Source of the DNA: Photorhabdus khanii NC19
GTDB lineage: Bacteria; Pseudomonadota; Gammaproteobacteria; Enterobacterales; Enterobacteriaceae
NCBI RefSeq assembly: GCF_000517265.1
Contig: NZ_AYSJ01000004.1
Location: 301,642-365,641 of the forward strand
DNA: 64,000 bases
Reading direction: 5' to 3'
Each line of letters begins with the position of its first letter. Position 1 is the first letter of the stretch. The position numbers and the translations under genes were made by a program. Under the pieces are notes generated by a model. The model ran no database searches and had not been told where the DNA came from. It was given only the letters and a program-made list of their open reading frames with translations. Positions 55,130-63,950 of the stretch are shown here, in pieces.

Positions 55130-56700
55130 CAAATATTTGTCAGCCAATTGTCGATGCGGCCCAAAAATACCCTGAGCATTTAGCCCTGCAAGCACCACAC
55201 GGCAGTAGTTTAAGTTTTCGGGAATTTTTTTCTCATGCATCCCACTTCCAGCATCTGTTAACTCAGGCCGGACTCGTGGCCGGCGATCGCTTGTTAGTGA
55301 TCGTTCAGCCAGGCTTAGTTCTTTACCCATTACTTATCGCCATTCTGGGATTGGGGCTGGTTCCGGTGATGCTTGAACGGGGGCTTTCCAGAAAACAGCT
55401 CCGGGAGACACTACGACACAGCAAATTATCGGCGGTTATCACCCAACCTGCGTTAGGAAAATTCTGGTTTCTGATCCCCGAACTGTGGCGACTGCGCCGT
55501 TTTGTTATCGGACAGCCAATCTGGGGCATGAAAGTGTTGAAAGCCCCCAGCCAACATTCATCAATGAATAGCTTTATCTGTCGGGATTTACTGCCGGATA
55601 CGACTGGATTAATTACTTTTACCTCAGGTTCTACCGGTATGCCTAAAGGTGCAAACCGTACTCATGACAGCCTGTTAGCACAACTTTATGCCATAAAAGC
55701 GATTTTTCCCGGGGAAAAGAGCGAGATCGACCTGCACAGTTTCCCCGTTATGGTGCTGCATTCATTGTGCTGCGGCAACAGCAGTATTCTGCCTGATTTT
55801 GACTTTGCCCATCCTGCAACTGTTGATGCGCAGAAGATTGTCGGGCAGTTGCAAGATGAGGGCATCACCTGCCTCAGCGGTGCCCCCGCCTATATGAGCA
55901 AAGTCACTGATTACGCCAGAAACAAGAGATTGTCATTCCCTAACGTGCGGACTGTCATCGTAGGCGGTGCACCTGCCAATAAGGAACTGCTTGAAAACTG
56001 CCAGGCAGTCTTCCCACATGCTCTGCGTCTGGTGGTCTATGGTTCCACCGAGGTTGAACCGATCAGTACGGTCGAAATGACAACGCAATTAAATCACTGG
56101 GTAACCCATGATGGTTATCTGGCCGGGAAACCCGTCACACAAGCGGAAATATGTATCAGAGAGATAACCGCTGATCCCCAGCAAATTACTCCGCTGGCTA
56201 CCGGTGATATAGGTGAAATTCTGGTTGCCGGACCTCATGTGCTCAAAGACTATATTGATAATCCACAAGCAACAAAAGAAAACAAACTCCCGCGTAAACA
56301 GGGAGGGATATGGCACTGTACCGGTGATGTTGGCCGCCTGGATACCACAGGACAGCTCTGGTTGCTTGGACGGGTAAAAGACCAGGTGCTGTTAGATGAT
56401 GGGCGCATTATCCATCCCTATGTGGTGGAAAAAAGGATCAATGAACTGCCAAACGTCGCACGGAGCGCATTCGTGTTGCATCCTTTGGGTGGAGCCGCGT
56501 TGATATTGGAAAGTACCACCCTGCCGACAGGTTTATCCACCATTTTAGACGAACTGGATCTCACTCTGGTTACCCGAATTTATTATGTCAATCCTATTCC
56601 CGTCGACATTCGCCATAACAGCAAAATAAACCGCATAGCACTGATAAATATGCTCAGGAAAGGCCAATTATCCTCCTTTCCATACAAGGAAAAATTATGA
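55126..56700 (+). CDS. Acyl-AMP ligase (OleC/fatty acyl-CoA synthetase-like)
   Basis: 524 residues of the AMP-binding family. Motifs in order: P-loop TSGSTGMPKG (166-175), VVYGSTEVEP, TGDVGRLDTTGQLWLLGRVK and near the end RHNSKINRIAL with the catalytic lysine. The end resembles OleC-type ligases (beta-lactone synthetases), which have the same RHN-K pattern. It activates a carboxylic acid, perhaps a fatty or hydroxy acid, as adenylate or thioester. Its start overlaps the GNAT gene by 4 bases and its stop overlaps the next gene by 4 bases. Confidence 0.82.
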   Translation: MTNICQPIVDAAQKYPEHLALQAPHGSSLSFREFFSHASHFQHLLTQAGLVAGDRLLVIVQPGLVLYPLLIAILGLGLVPVMLERGLSRKQLRETLRHSKLSAVITQPALGKFWFLIPELWRLRRFVIGQPIWGMKVLKAPSQHSSMNSFICRDLLPDTTGLITFTSGSTGMPKGANRTHDSLLAQLYAIKAIFPGEKSEIDLHSFPVMVLHSLCCGNSSILPDFDFAHPATVDAQKIVGQLQDEGITCLSGAPAYMSKVTDYARNKRLSFPNVRTVIVGGAPANKELLENCQAVFPHALRLVVYGSTEVEPISTVEMTTQLNHWVTHDGYLAGKPVTQAEICIREITADPQQITPLATGDIGEILVAGPHVLKDYIDNPQATKENKLPRKQGGIWHCTGDVGRLDTTGQLWLLGRVKDQVLLDDGRIIHPYVVEKRINELPNVARSAFVLHPLGGAALILESTTLPTGLSTILDELDLTLVTRIYYVNPIPVDIRHNSKINRIALINMLRKGQLSSFPYKEKL

Positions 56701-57320
56701 ACAGTAACCATTTCATCATCCAGCTAAACAGAGCGGACTATATCACTATTGGTGGAGCAGTATTTAGCGCTCTCTCCGTGGCAGCCGCATTACAGCATTG
56801 GTATTATCTTGCCATTGCGTTCTTATATCTTGCCATGCTTGGCGATGCACTCGATGGCATCATAGCCAGAAATTTACACATTGACCGTTCCTTTGGCCGC
56901 TATCTCGATGGCTTTATGGATCAACTGATTTACTTGGTTTCACCAGCCATTATCCTATACCTTTCCGGTTATCAATCTTGGTATTCCCTGTTTATTATCT
57001 TAATGATAATCAGTGGTTGTCTGCGATTATCTGTCTTCAATGAAGTTGGGAATATTAAGAATGAAAGTAAGCTCTCCTATCTTGGTATGCCCGTATTCTG
57101 GAGTTTATTTATTATTAGCGGTTACGCTTTGGTCGGCTTAGTGGCAACGCCGAAGCTGGCTCAGCTTTTACTAACGCTAGCGCTTCTTGCATTCAGTATC
57201 GCCATGCTATGGGATCGTCCGTTTTATAAGTTCAAACATCTCAGTACTATCGTCAGTACAACACTTGCGGGGTTTGTTTTATTTACAGGTCTTCATTTCT
57301 GGAGTCTCTATGTTCAATAG
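56697..57320 (+). CDS. CDP-alcohol phosphatidyltransferase
   Basis: A 207-residue inner-membrane enzyme with six probable helices. The full family signature DxxDGxxARx8GxxxDxxxD is present: D50, D53, G54, A57, R58, G67, D71, D75. It replaces CMP in a CDP-activated lipid by an alcohol such as serine, glycerol phosphate or inositol phosphate, giving a phospholipid head group. The archaeal homologues act on CDP-archaeol. The head group cannot be predicted. It overlaps the ligase gene by 4 bases and the CarS-like gene by 11. Confidence 0.9.
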   Translation: MNSNHFIIQLNRADYITIGGAVFSALSVAAALQHWYYLAIAFLYLAMLGDALDGIIARNLHIDRSFGRYLDGFMDQLIYLVSPAIILYLSGYQSWYSLFIILMIISGCLRLSVFNEVGNIKNESKLSYLGMPVFWSLFIISGYALVGLVATPKLAQLLLTLALLAFSIAMLWDRPFYKFKHLSTIVSTTLAGFVLFTGLHFWSLYVQ

Positions 57321-57852
57321 TTTTTATCACGCGGGGATTTTACTTATCCCCGTTATCCTTGGTGGTTGTTTACACATGGTGATTGTTACAAAAAACTATT
57401 TTTCCTACTGGGCTATCCCGGTACATCAACGTTATTTCGGCTACAACAAGACCTGGCGTGGTTTTATTGCTGTACCGATTATTACCGCGCTATTTTCACC
57501 GCTGTGGTTAATACTCTGTACCGAAACACAGGACACCATTATTCCACGGACCATTGCCTCCTGTTTATTTACCGGGTTCCTGGCGGGTTTAGGTTACGTT
57601 CTTTTCGAGTTGCCAAACTCCTGGTTGAAAAGGAGACTCGGCGCACCACCGGGACAACATCCGAAGCAAAATAAGCAGCTGTTTATTTTATTCGATCAGC
57701 TTGATTCCGCCATTGGTATTACAATGGCCTATTTTATTTGCCTTAACCTTACTTATATTGATGCGTTTTTCATTTTTCTCTGGTTTTTAATCAGCGCTTT
57801 TATCGTTAAAAATATGCTGTTTTTATTTTCGCTGAAAAAGACGAGATTCTAG
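57310..57852 (+). CDS. CDP-archaeol synthase (CarS/DUF46)-like membrane protein
   Basis: 180 residues from ATG 57310 (ggag seven bases before it), with five membrane helices. The family motifs are present: NKTWRGF (46-52), corresponding to the GKTWRG box, SWLKRRLGAPPG (104-115) and FDQLDS (128-133). CarS uses CTP to activate unsaturated archaetidic acid; its bacterial counterpart CdsA shares the fold. A CarS-type enzyme in a proteobacterium is unusual and is the best sign that this operon makes a CDP-activated isoprenoid or otherwise non-standard lipid. Last gene of the operon; a hairpin follows at 57871. Confidence 0.8.
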   Translation: MFNSFYHAGILLIPVILGGCLHMVIVTKNYFSYWAIPVHQRYFGYNKTWRGFIAVPIITALFSPLWLILCTETQDTIIPRTIASCLFTGFLAGLGYVLFELPNSWLKRRLGAPPGQHPKQNKQLFILFDQLDSAIGITMAYFICLNLTYIDAFFIFLWFLISAFIVKNMLFLFSLKKTRF

Positions 57853-57870
57853 GTGGGAATATCGCAGAAA

Positions 57871-57894
57871 AATGGCTTCCTTTTGGAAGCCATT
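57871..57894 (+). terminator. Hairpin at the end of the lipid cluster
   Basis: A perfect 10-base stem, aatggcttcc/ggaagccatt, with loop tttt, lies 18 bases after the CarS-like gene. It has no long T-tail on the plus strand; the A-run before it would serve the minus strand. Confidence 0.6.
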
Positions 57895-58349
57895 CAGACC
57901 GCTGACAATACCTTGCTTCCATACGACATCAAATCCCCGACCAAAACAACATAACGTCACATTTTTCACCTTCTTAACAATTCATTAACTATTAATTCCA
58001 GCTTATGACATTGGGCTATCATGATGCCATAACTTGATTAAAATAATCTTCCTTAAACCAAACTTTTAGAAATAAATTAAATCATTATGTTACTTAAACG
58101 CCGATAAAATTTACACCAGTGACAGTTATAAAGTGAGATTTACACATCTTTAAAATATCAATCTTGATATTTATTAAATCAACATATAAATTCTCATTAA
58201 TGTTTGATCATAAAAGAGACAGGCACACCTTGCCTCATGTATCCCTGAATCGAGTGATCCCGATATTCTCCGGGGATGGAAGGTCATGAATACTGGACAT
58301 CTTTCAATAACGCCCGGACACCAAAAGATTATGTCATTGAGGAAAAATC
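57895..58349. other. Intergenic region upstream of vgrG
   Basis: No gene seen. AT-rich, with the vgrG promoter presumably within the last 200 bases and ribosome site gagg eight bases before the ATG. Short translated stretches just before vgrG (near 58,260-58,340) do not match a known Hcp or PAAR end. Confidence 0.4.
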
Positions 58350-60473
58350 ATGAAAACCGGACTCCGCTTTTCCTGCACTATCGGCAACCTGGCGCCCATG
58401 ACTTTTGCGGTCGTCAATTTTACGTTAGATGAAGCACTTTCATCGTTATTTACCCTGTCTCTGACATTAGCGGCACCGCGTTCAGATATTGATACGGATA
58501 CCCTTCTGCTCCAAACCGCACAGTTCACCGTTACCCGTGACGATAATCCGCAACGGGAAGTGAAAGGACTGGTTGAAAGTGCGGTTGTTGGGACCACAAA
58601 CCGGCATCAAACTCTGTATCACCTGACCGTCAGACCAGAAATGTGGCTGCTGACACTCGATCAGGACAGCCGTATCTATCACCAACTCAGCGTTCCCGAG
58701 ATTTTACACAGCATACTGAAACAGAAGAAACTCCGGGCCAATATACGTTTTAATGGCCCGCATTCAGTACGGGAATACATCACCATGAAAAGGGAATCAT
58801 CCTATGATTTCTTTACCCGCCTGGCGGCGGAAGAGGGGATTTTCTTCTGGTTCGCCGATGATGGACTCCATGTGAGCGACAGCCATTTACACATGAGAGT
58901 ACCGGATACGCTGATCTACAACCCGGATGTCACCAGCGCAATAGAAGAAAATGTTATCTCCAAATGGTCTCTGGGTTCCCACATGCGCCCGGAATCCATC
59001 ACTCAAAAAGACCGAAATTACCACAACCCCAATTATGCCTTGCAACATAACGCAACAGATTTTGCAGCAGAAAACAGCACGCCATTTCACATTTTCGAAA
59101 GTTACGGGCGTTTTCAGAAAGACAAAGAGGGCATGCCATTTACCCAGTACCGGCTGGAAGCTTTACGTGCCGACAGCAAATCAGGGCAAGCGGACAGTAA
59201 CTGTATTCGATTAATGCCGGGCAGGATCTTCACGTTAACCCACCACCCGATTGACACCATGAATGACCGCTGGCAAGTCGTCTCTTCCCAACATAAAGGG
59301 CATGTGCCCGCCGTTTTGGGTGATGGCGGAGCCGGCACGACCCTCAATTCACAAACCCGGTTTATTCCCGGCCGCAACGACTGGCGTCCGCCCTACCGCT
59401 ATAAACCCCTGGCTGACGGCGATGAAGTCGCCACGGTTGTCGGGCCGGGCACGGAAGAAATTTATGTGAATAAAGAGGGGGCGGTTCGCGTTCACTTCCA
59501 CTGGAACCGTTACGACGCGCCTGACGACCAGGCTTCCTGCTGGGTACGGGTGGCACAAGGCTGGAATGGCAACGGATTTGGCTTTCTGGCCACACCGCGC
59601 GTCGGCCAGGAAGTGATTATCTCCTATCTCAACGGCGATATTGACCGCCCCATTATTACCGGATGTACCTATAATGCACTTAACCGTCCGCCGCTGAATT
59701 TGCCTGAGGAAAAGACCCGCACCACGTTCAGAACCAAGACCCATAAAGGTCATGGCTTTAACGAATTGCGTTTTGAGGATGAAAACGGCAGCGAGGAAGT
59801 ATTTATTCATGCTCAACGGGATATGAAGACGCAGGTTCTCAGGGATAAAACCACACAGATAAACCATGACCAGAAAACAGAAGTCAAACATAACCGCACC
59901 ACCATTATTAAAAACGATGATGATGAGGCTGTGCAGGGCTTCCAGACGCTTGAAGTCAGTCAAAATCAAACGGTGACTATTAAAGGTCAGCAAGCCATTT
60001 CAATTGGTAAAAGCCATCAATTTAACGTCACCGATAACCAGCAAATTGCCGTGGGTAAACATATCACTGTGCACTCGGAAAGCGGGCAAATCACTATTGG
60101 GAACGCGGGCGGGCAGATAGTCATTGACCCAATGGGAAATATCCGTATCGAAGGTGTCAGTATCACAATGTCTGACCATATCACCGGCAAGAAATCCGCC
60201 GATGCGCTGTTTGACTATTCAGCACGCTATACCCTGCGAAGTGAGCAAAGCGGTAAGCCGCTGGTGAATACCCTTTATACCATCACCACCGCCGACGGGC
60301 AGGTCCTCTCCGGTAAAACCGACGCGCTAGGCAGAACCGTGACCGTACAGAGTGAGGTTGAAGAAAATCTGCAACTGGATTCACCAGAATCCCCACCGAA
60401 ACCGAAGAAAACCTTATACCGGGTCAGTGGTAACACACCGGTAGAGTATGTTATGGAGTTTAAGGAGAAATAA
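58350..60473 (+). CDS. vgrG: Type VI secretion tip protein VgrG (TssI)
   Basis: 707 residues. The gp27-like part occupies about the first 360 residues (ESSYDFFTRLAAEEGIFFWF). Then comes the gp5-like OB domain (EGAVRVHFHWNRYDAPDDQ, CWVRVAQGWNGNGFGFLATP) and the beta-helix needle (IKGQQAISIGKSHQFNVTDN). A further C-terminal 80 residues (SARYTLRSEQSGKPLVNTLY) resemble a transthyretin-like cap used to carry a cognate effector. The effector gene starts 2 bases downstream, so VgrG presumably delivers it. No T6SS core genes are in the window. Confidence 0.95.
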   Translation: MKTGLRFSCTIGNLAPMTFAVVNFTLDEALSSLFTLSLTLAAPRSDIDTDTLLLQTAQFTVTRDDNPQREVKGLVESAVVGTTNRHQTLYHLTVRPEMWLLTLDQDSRIYHQLSVPEILHSILKQKKLRANIRFNGPHSVREYITMKRESSYDFFTRLAAEEGIFFWFADDGLHVSDSHLHMRVPDTLIYNPDVTSAIEENVISKWSLGSHMRPESITQKDRNYHNPNYALQHNATDFAAENSTPFHIFESYGRFQKDKEGMPFTQYRLEALRADSKSGQADSNCIRLMPGRIFTLTHHPIDTMNDRWQVVSSQHKGHVPAVLGDGGAGTTLNSQTRFIPGRNDWRPPYRYKPLADGDEVATVVGPGTEEIYVNKEGAVRVHFHWNRYDAPDDQASCWVRVAQGWNGNGFGFLATPRVGQEVIISYLNGDIDRPIITGCTYNALNRPPLNLPEEKTRTTFRTKTHKGHGFNELRFEDENGSEEVFIHAQRDMKTQVLRDKTTQINHDQKTEVKHNRTTIIKNDDDEAVQGFQTLEVSQNQTVTIKGQQAISIGKSHQFNVTDNQQIAVGKHITVHSESGQITIGNAGGQIVIDPMGNIRIEGVSITMSDHITGKKSADALFDYSARYTLRSEQSGKPLVNTLYTITTADGQVLSGKTDALGRTVTVQSEVEENLQLDSPESPPKPKKTLYRVSGNTPVEYVMEFKEK

Positions 60474-60475
60474 GT

Positions 60476-61840
60476 ATGGCAATATCCAACAACGGCAACT
60501 TATGTCCGGCCGTCACCTCAATTAATTGCACGATGGAAATAGGGGTTTTTCCCACCGATGAAGACCCCTGCTATCTGGCGGAAAAAGCCGAATACGCCCT
60601 GCGGCTACCTGCAATGATTGTCACTAAGCAGGGCGCCATTCGTTTTCTTAATCAAATTATTATGAGTGGGTTGATTAAAGTCGAGGAATACAAACATGAT
60701 TTCCTGTGGTCCTATAAAGCGGAAGTGGTGTTTGCTATCCGAGGGAAAAAGGACGCTCCTCTGCCTATGCTAGCGACCAGTCAAATCTCTAAGCAGCGTT
60801 ATGGTGATAATTTACCGCAATCCAGTAATCCGTTTGCCCGACCTTCTGCCGAAGACGCAGAGAAATTTGGGGTTGTTAGTATCCGTCGGCCCGATATTAT
60901 TCTGGTTAAAAATGAAGCTCTCCGCTGGCCTGGCAGGAATGCCACCTATTTTGATGGTTCCGTGCACCCCGACAATCTGAAAATGTTAATTGAAGTAAAA
61001 TTTCCAGGGGATGAACTAAGTCGAGACCAAGAAAAGGATTATATCCAGATTGCTACCCGTGATCGTTTTGGTGTGATGCGCATCGACGATAGCCGCACAG
61101 AAGAGCAAAAACAGTATGATGAGGCATGGCGAAAACTTTATCAACCCGGTTCACAACACTATAAAAATCCGATACCGCTGGCTCCCCTGCCACCCGGTTC
61201 ACCTCCTGATGATGACGCCTTACCCGCTCCCACACCTCCCGAAGAGGGTACACCGGGGACCATTCCACAACCGCTGGCCAAAAATATCCCGCTGGTTAGC
61301 ACATCCCCCTGGTCGTTTCTACCCAGCTATGAAGACTGGATTATTCTCGGGCAGGAAGTGGCAGGCCTGACAGAGCAGGGGTTAGATTACATCCGTAACA
61401 GTACCCGTGAACTCCTTGCCCAGTTTGGGGCATGGTTCAGTGAAGCCGGCAAGTGGATATGTGAAGAGATCATTGACCCGATAACTCATCAGGCCAGTTA
61501 CGCTTTTTCCTGGGTCAGTGAACAAACGGGGAAAATCGTAACCTGGACTGAGAGTGAGATAAAAGCCCGGTGGCAAACCGTGCAACAGGGCTCAGATATC
61601 ACCCTGGAAGAGCTGAAAAACATTAGCTGGATGCAAATATTGAAAAAGGTGGGTGAAGAGATGCTGGAAGTGGTGGTGATTATTGTCGAAGTTGCCGTTG
61701 TTATCCTCGTCACCCTTGCTGTCGCTGCTGCGCTGATTGCGCTAGTGGAAATTTTAGCTGCCGCCGCCGCAGTCAGTGCCGCAGCATTAGCTGCCGTCCT
61801 AACCATATTAGCGGGTGTGACATTCGCCATCGCCTCATAA
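60476..61840 (+). CDS. VRR-NUC-type T6SS nuclease effector (TseV-like)
   Basis: 454 residues, directly after vgrG. The central nuclease domain is seen in SIRRPDIILVKN (about 137-148) and LIEVKFPGDELSRDQEKDYI (about 171-190), the PD...E-x-K pattern of VRR-NUC endonucleases. A proline-rich linker follows (residues about 225-270). The last 60 residues are highly hydrophobic (two or three membrane helices, LEVVVIIVEVAVVILVTLA), perhaps helping entry through the target's inner membrane. VRR-NUC effectors of Salmonella (TseV) cut DNA of rival bacteria and are paired with DUF3396 immunity proteins, just as here. The self-protection gene follows 12 bases on. Confidence 0.82.
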   Translation: MAISNNGNLCPAVTSINCTMEIGVFPTDEDPCYLAEKAEYALRLPAMIVTKQGAIRFLNQIIMSGLIKVEEYKHDFLWSYKAEVVFAIRGKKDAPLPMLATSQISKQRYGDNLPQSSNPFARPSAEDAEKFGVVSIRRPDIILVKNEALRWPGRNATYFDGSVHPDNLKMLIEVKFPGDELSRDQEKDYIQIATRDRFGVMRIDDSRTEEQKQYDEAWRKLYQPGSQHYKNPIPLAPLPPGSPPDDDALPAPTPPEEGTPGTIPQPLAKNIPLVSTSPWSFLPSYEDWIILGQEVAGLTEQGLDYIRNSTRELLAQFGAWFSEAGKWICEEIIDPITHQASYAFSWVSEQTGKIVTWTESEIKARWQTVQQGSDITLEELKNISWMQILKKVGEEMLEVVVIIVEVAVVILVTLAVAAALIALVEILAAAAAVSAAALAAVLTILAGVTFAIAS

Positions 61841-61852
61841 TTCACGGAGAAC

Positions 61853-63001
61853 ATGATGGAAACTGTAGATTACTTTGCCCAACTGAGATCACAACTGACC
61901 TCTTTTCTTTTTATCAATGGCGATGGACTGACTGTTTCCCGCCTGGGTCTTTCAATTACCCTGTTTTTTAAACAGGGCTACACTCAGGAGAAAAAGCAAC
62001 GCATTCTGGCCTGTTATCGCCGTTTTCGCGAAGAGTTCGGCACTCAGCTGCGTTTTCACCGCCATGCTCTGAAAGGGTTAAAAAAATATTCACCGGAAAA
62101 TATTGCCAAAGTGGAAGAGGGTATTCTTAATCAGAAAAAAAATCAACCTTCTACCTGGGATGTTAGTGATGCAAAAAATCTCGATGAAGCCCCCCACTAT
62201 CTGATGCATTACCTGGATTCCCGAGAAATTGATGGTGATGAGAGTAGCTCCTACCTGAGTCTGGTGCTGCCCTGGGATTATCTGAAAGAACAAGACGGCA
62301 TGACCAAATTTATGGCCTGGCTGGATTTTCTGTGTGAACAGCTCGAACCTGACTGGGGAGACTGTGGCTACAGTCTGGTCCTGCCCAGAGATTACCATGA
62401 TTATTTTCCCTTAGAGTATCAACTGGCCCTGCGCTACCCCACCCTGCAAGTCAACTCTACGGTTCATACCACACTGGATGACTATGCCGATTCTATACGG
62501 AGCATGAACTGGATCACCCTGCTGTCCAAACGCTTTGTCGGACGGCTGGGCGGGGAATATTGGATACGTAAGACACTGGCACGCTTCCCAGATGTGGTGA
62601 TTAGTCCTTACTCTAATGGTCTGATGATCCGCGCAGGCAAATACCCGGATCTGACACCGCTGCCGGGCAGTGTCCCGGAGAGTTATTTTGCTATTAACCA
62701 GCTGATTCGCCCGATACGTTTTGTGCCGGGAGAAGGTGATTCCCTGCACTTTCACGGTGCGGGTCATTTTAATGATACTTCCACACAAGCCTGGTATGCC
62801 CGCTATGACCGGGGCCCCCTGCATGTAACCCCGGTGAGAAGCGGCGAACCAATGCTTGTCAGCGGATTCTGGCGCACCGATAGCCAGCCTGACAAACAAT
62901 ATTTCTTTGTTCAGGGCTCGACTGCCTTTGATATTCAGGGCGCAGAGCCGCGGACAACGGTATGGCATCTGATACGAGAAGCAGAAAATAGGAATGAGTA
63001 A
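61853..63001 (+). CDS. Type VI immunity protein, DUF3396
   Basis: 382 residues of the DUF3396/TsiV-like immunity family (VLPWDYLKEQDGMTKFMAWL, then LQVNSTVHTTLDDYADSIRS, and ISPYSNGLMIRAGKYPDLT). It has no signal peptide and therefore acts in the cytoplasm, where a DNase effector must be blocked. It starts 12 bases after the effector stop, with ggagaac before the ATG. The alternative start one codon downstream (MET) is possible. A second, broken copy follows at 63250. Confidence 0.88.
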   Translation: MMETVDYFAQLRSQLTSFLFINGDGLTVSRLGLSITLFFKQGYTQEKKQRILACYRRFREEFGTQLRFHRHALKGLKKYSPENIAKVEEGILNQKKNQPSTWDVSDAKNLDEAPHYLMHYLDSREIDGDESSSYLSLVLPWDYLKEQDGMTKFMAWLDFLCEQLEPDWGDCGYSLVLPRDYHDYFPLEYQLALRYPTLQVNSTVHTTLDDYADSIRSMNWITLLSKRFVGRLGGEYWIRKTLARFPDVVISPYSNGLMIRAGKYPDLTPLPGSVPESYFAINQLIRPIRFVPGEGDSLHFHGAGHFNDTSTQAWYARYDRGPLHVTPVRSGEPMLVSGFWRTDSQPDKQYFFVQGSTAFDIQGAEPRTTVWHLIREAENRNE

Positions 63002-63004
63002 AGG

Positions 63005-63214
63005 GTGAGAAGCAAAAAAGAGACGCGGGAAGAAGAGGATGCGCTGGAGTTCCAGTTTTTCAGTGAAATCCTCTCCGGTCTGCTCGGCAACCTGCAATCT
63101 TCCCTGCCCGGCCAACAGGTTTTGGCAAAACTTGCCGCCAAAGAGTCGGACAGCAACGGGGATGGCAACTTCTGGCGCACCATTAACCGGCAGTGTTATC
63201 ACCGTGCTGAATAA
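63005..63214 (+). CDS. Hypothetical 69-residue charged protein between the immunity genes
   Basis: GTG at 63005 lies three bases after the stop of the first immunity gene, with aaaggg before it. The frame encodes MRSKKETREEEDALEFQFFS and then a helical stretch LSGLLGNLQSSLPGQQVLAK. Codon use looks coding-like (few rare codons, a mixed hydrophobic pattern), but I recognise no family. It could be a small partner of the effector-immunity set, or a remnant of a longer gene. The start codon is not ATG and the call is tentative. Confidence 0.4.
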   Translation: MRSKKETREEEDALEFQFFSEILSGLLGNLQSSLPGQQVLAKLAAKESDSNGDGNFWRTINRQCYHRAE

Positions 63215-63249
63215 CGACAAAGTCAAATCACCGATAATTAACGGAGAAA

Positions 63250-63950
63250 ATGATGGAAACTGTAGATTACTTTGCCCAACTGAGATCACAACTGACCTCT
63301 TTTCTTTTTATCAATGCCGATGGGTTGACTGTTTCCCGCTTGAGTCTTTCAATTACCCTGTTTTTTAAACAGGGCTACACGCTGGAGAAAAAACAGCGCA
63401 TTCTGGCCTGCTATCGCCGTTTTCGTGAAGAGTTTGGTACTCAGTTGCGTTTTCATAGCCATTCACTGAAAGGGTTAAGCAAATATTCACCGGAAAATAT
63501 TGCCAAAGTAGAAGAAGGCATTCTTAATCAGAAAAAAACCAGCTTTGTGGTTGGGTCGTCAGTAATGCTAAAAATGAAAATGAGGCACCTCATTATCTGA
63601 TGCGTTATCTGGACTCCCGAGAAATTGATGGTGAAGATGGTAGCTCTTACCTGAGTCTGGTGCTGCCCTGGGATTATCTGAAAGAGCAAGACGGCATGAC
63701 CCGGTTTATGGCCTGGCTGGACTTTCTGTGTGAACAACTCGAACCCGACAGTGGGGACTGTGGTTACTGCCTAGTCTTACCCAAAGATTACTATGACTAC
63801 TTTCCCCTGGAGTACCAGTTAGCGCAACGCTACCCCGCCTTGCAAGTGAACTCGGCAGTGCATACAGCCAAATTACAGTATGGTCATTCCATCCGAGGGA
63901 TGAACTGGATCACCCTGCTGTCTAAACGCTTTGTAGGACGTCTGGGTGGG
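63250..63950 (+). pseudogene. Second DUF3396 immunity gene, frameshifted and cut by an intron
   Basis: Begins like the first copy (METVDYFAQLRSQLTSFLF identical), and DNA upstream of both copies is similar (cacggagaa / taacggagaa). A one-base frameshift near 63550-63560 ends the frame at 63600. After it, VSNAKNENEAPHYLMRYLD continues the homology in another frame up to CGTCTGGGTGGG (63950). There the match with copy 1 stops where the group-II-intron-like sequence starts. Sequence differences from copy 1 are spread across it, so it could have had a different specificity. Even without the insertion it would be non-functional. Confidence 0.8.

Noticed and set aside
58208..58349. Possible hcp or PAAR remnant before vgrG
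   Set aside because: Translations in all plus frames give no Hcp or PAAR motif.
59349..59993. 214-codon frame opposite vgrG
   Set aside because: Antisense to the conserved gp5 part of vgrG; long only because of codon bias.
62411..63289. 292-codon frame opposite the immunity gene
   Set aside because: Antisense to the DUF3396 gene and with no family match.
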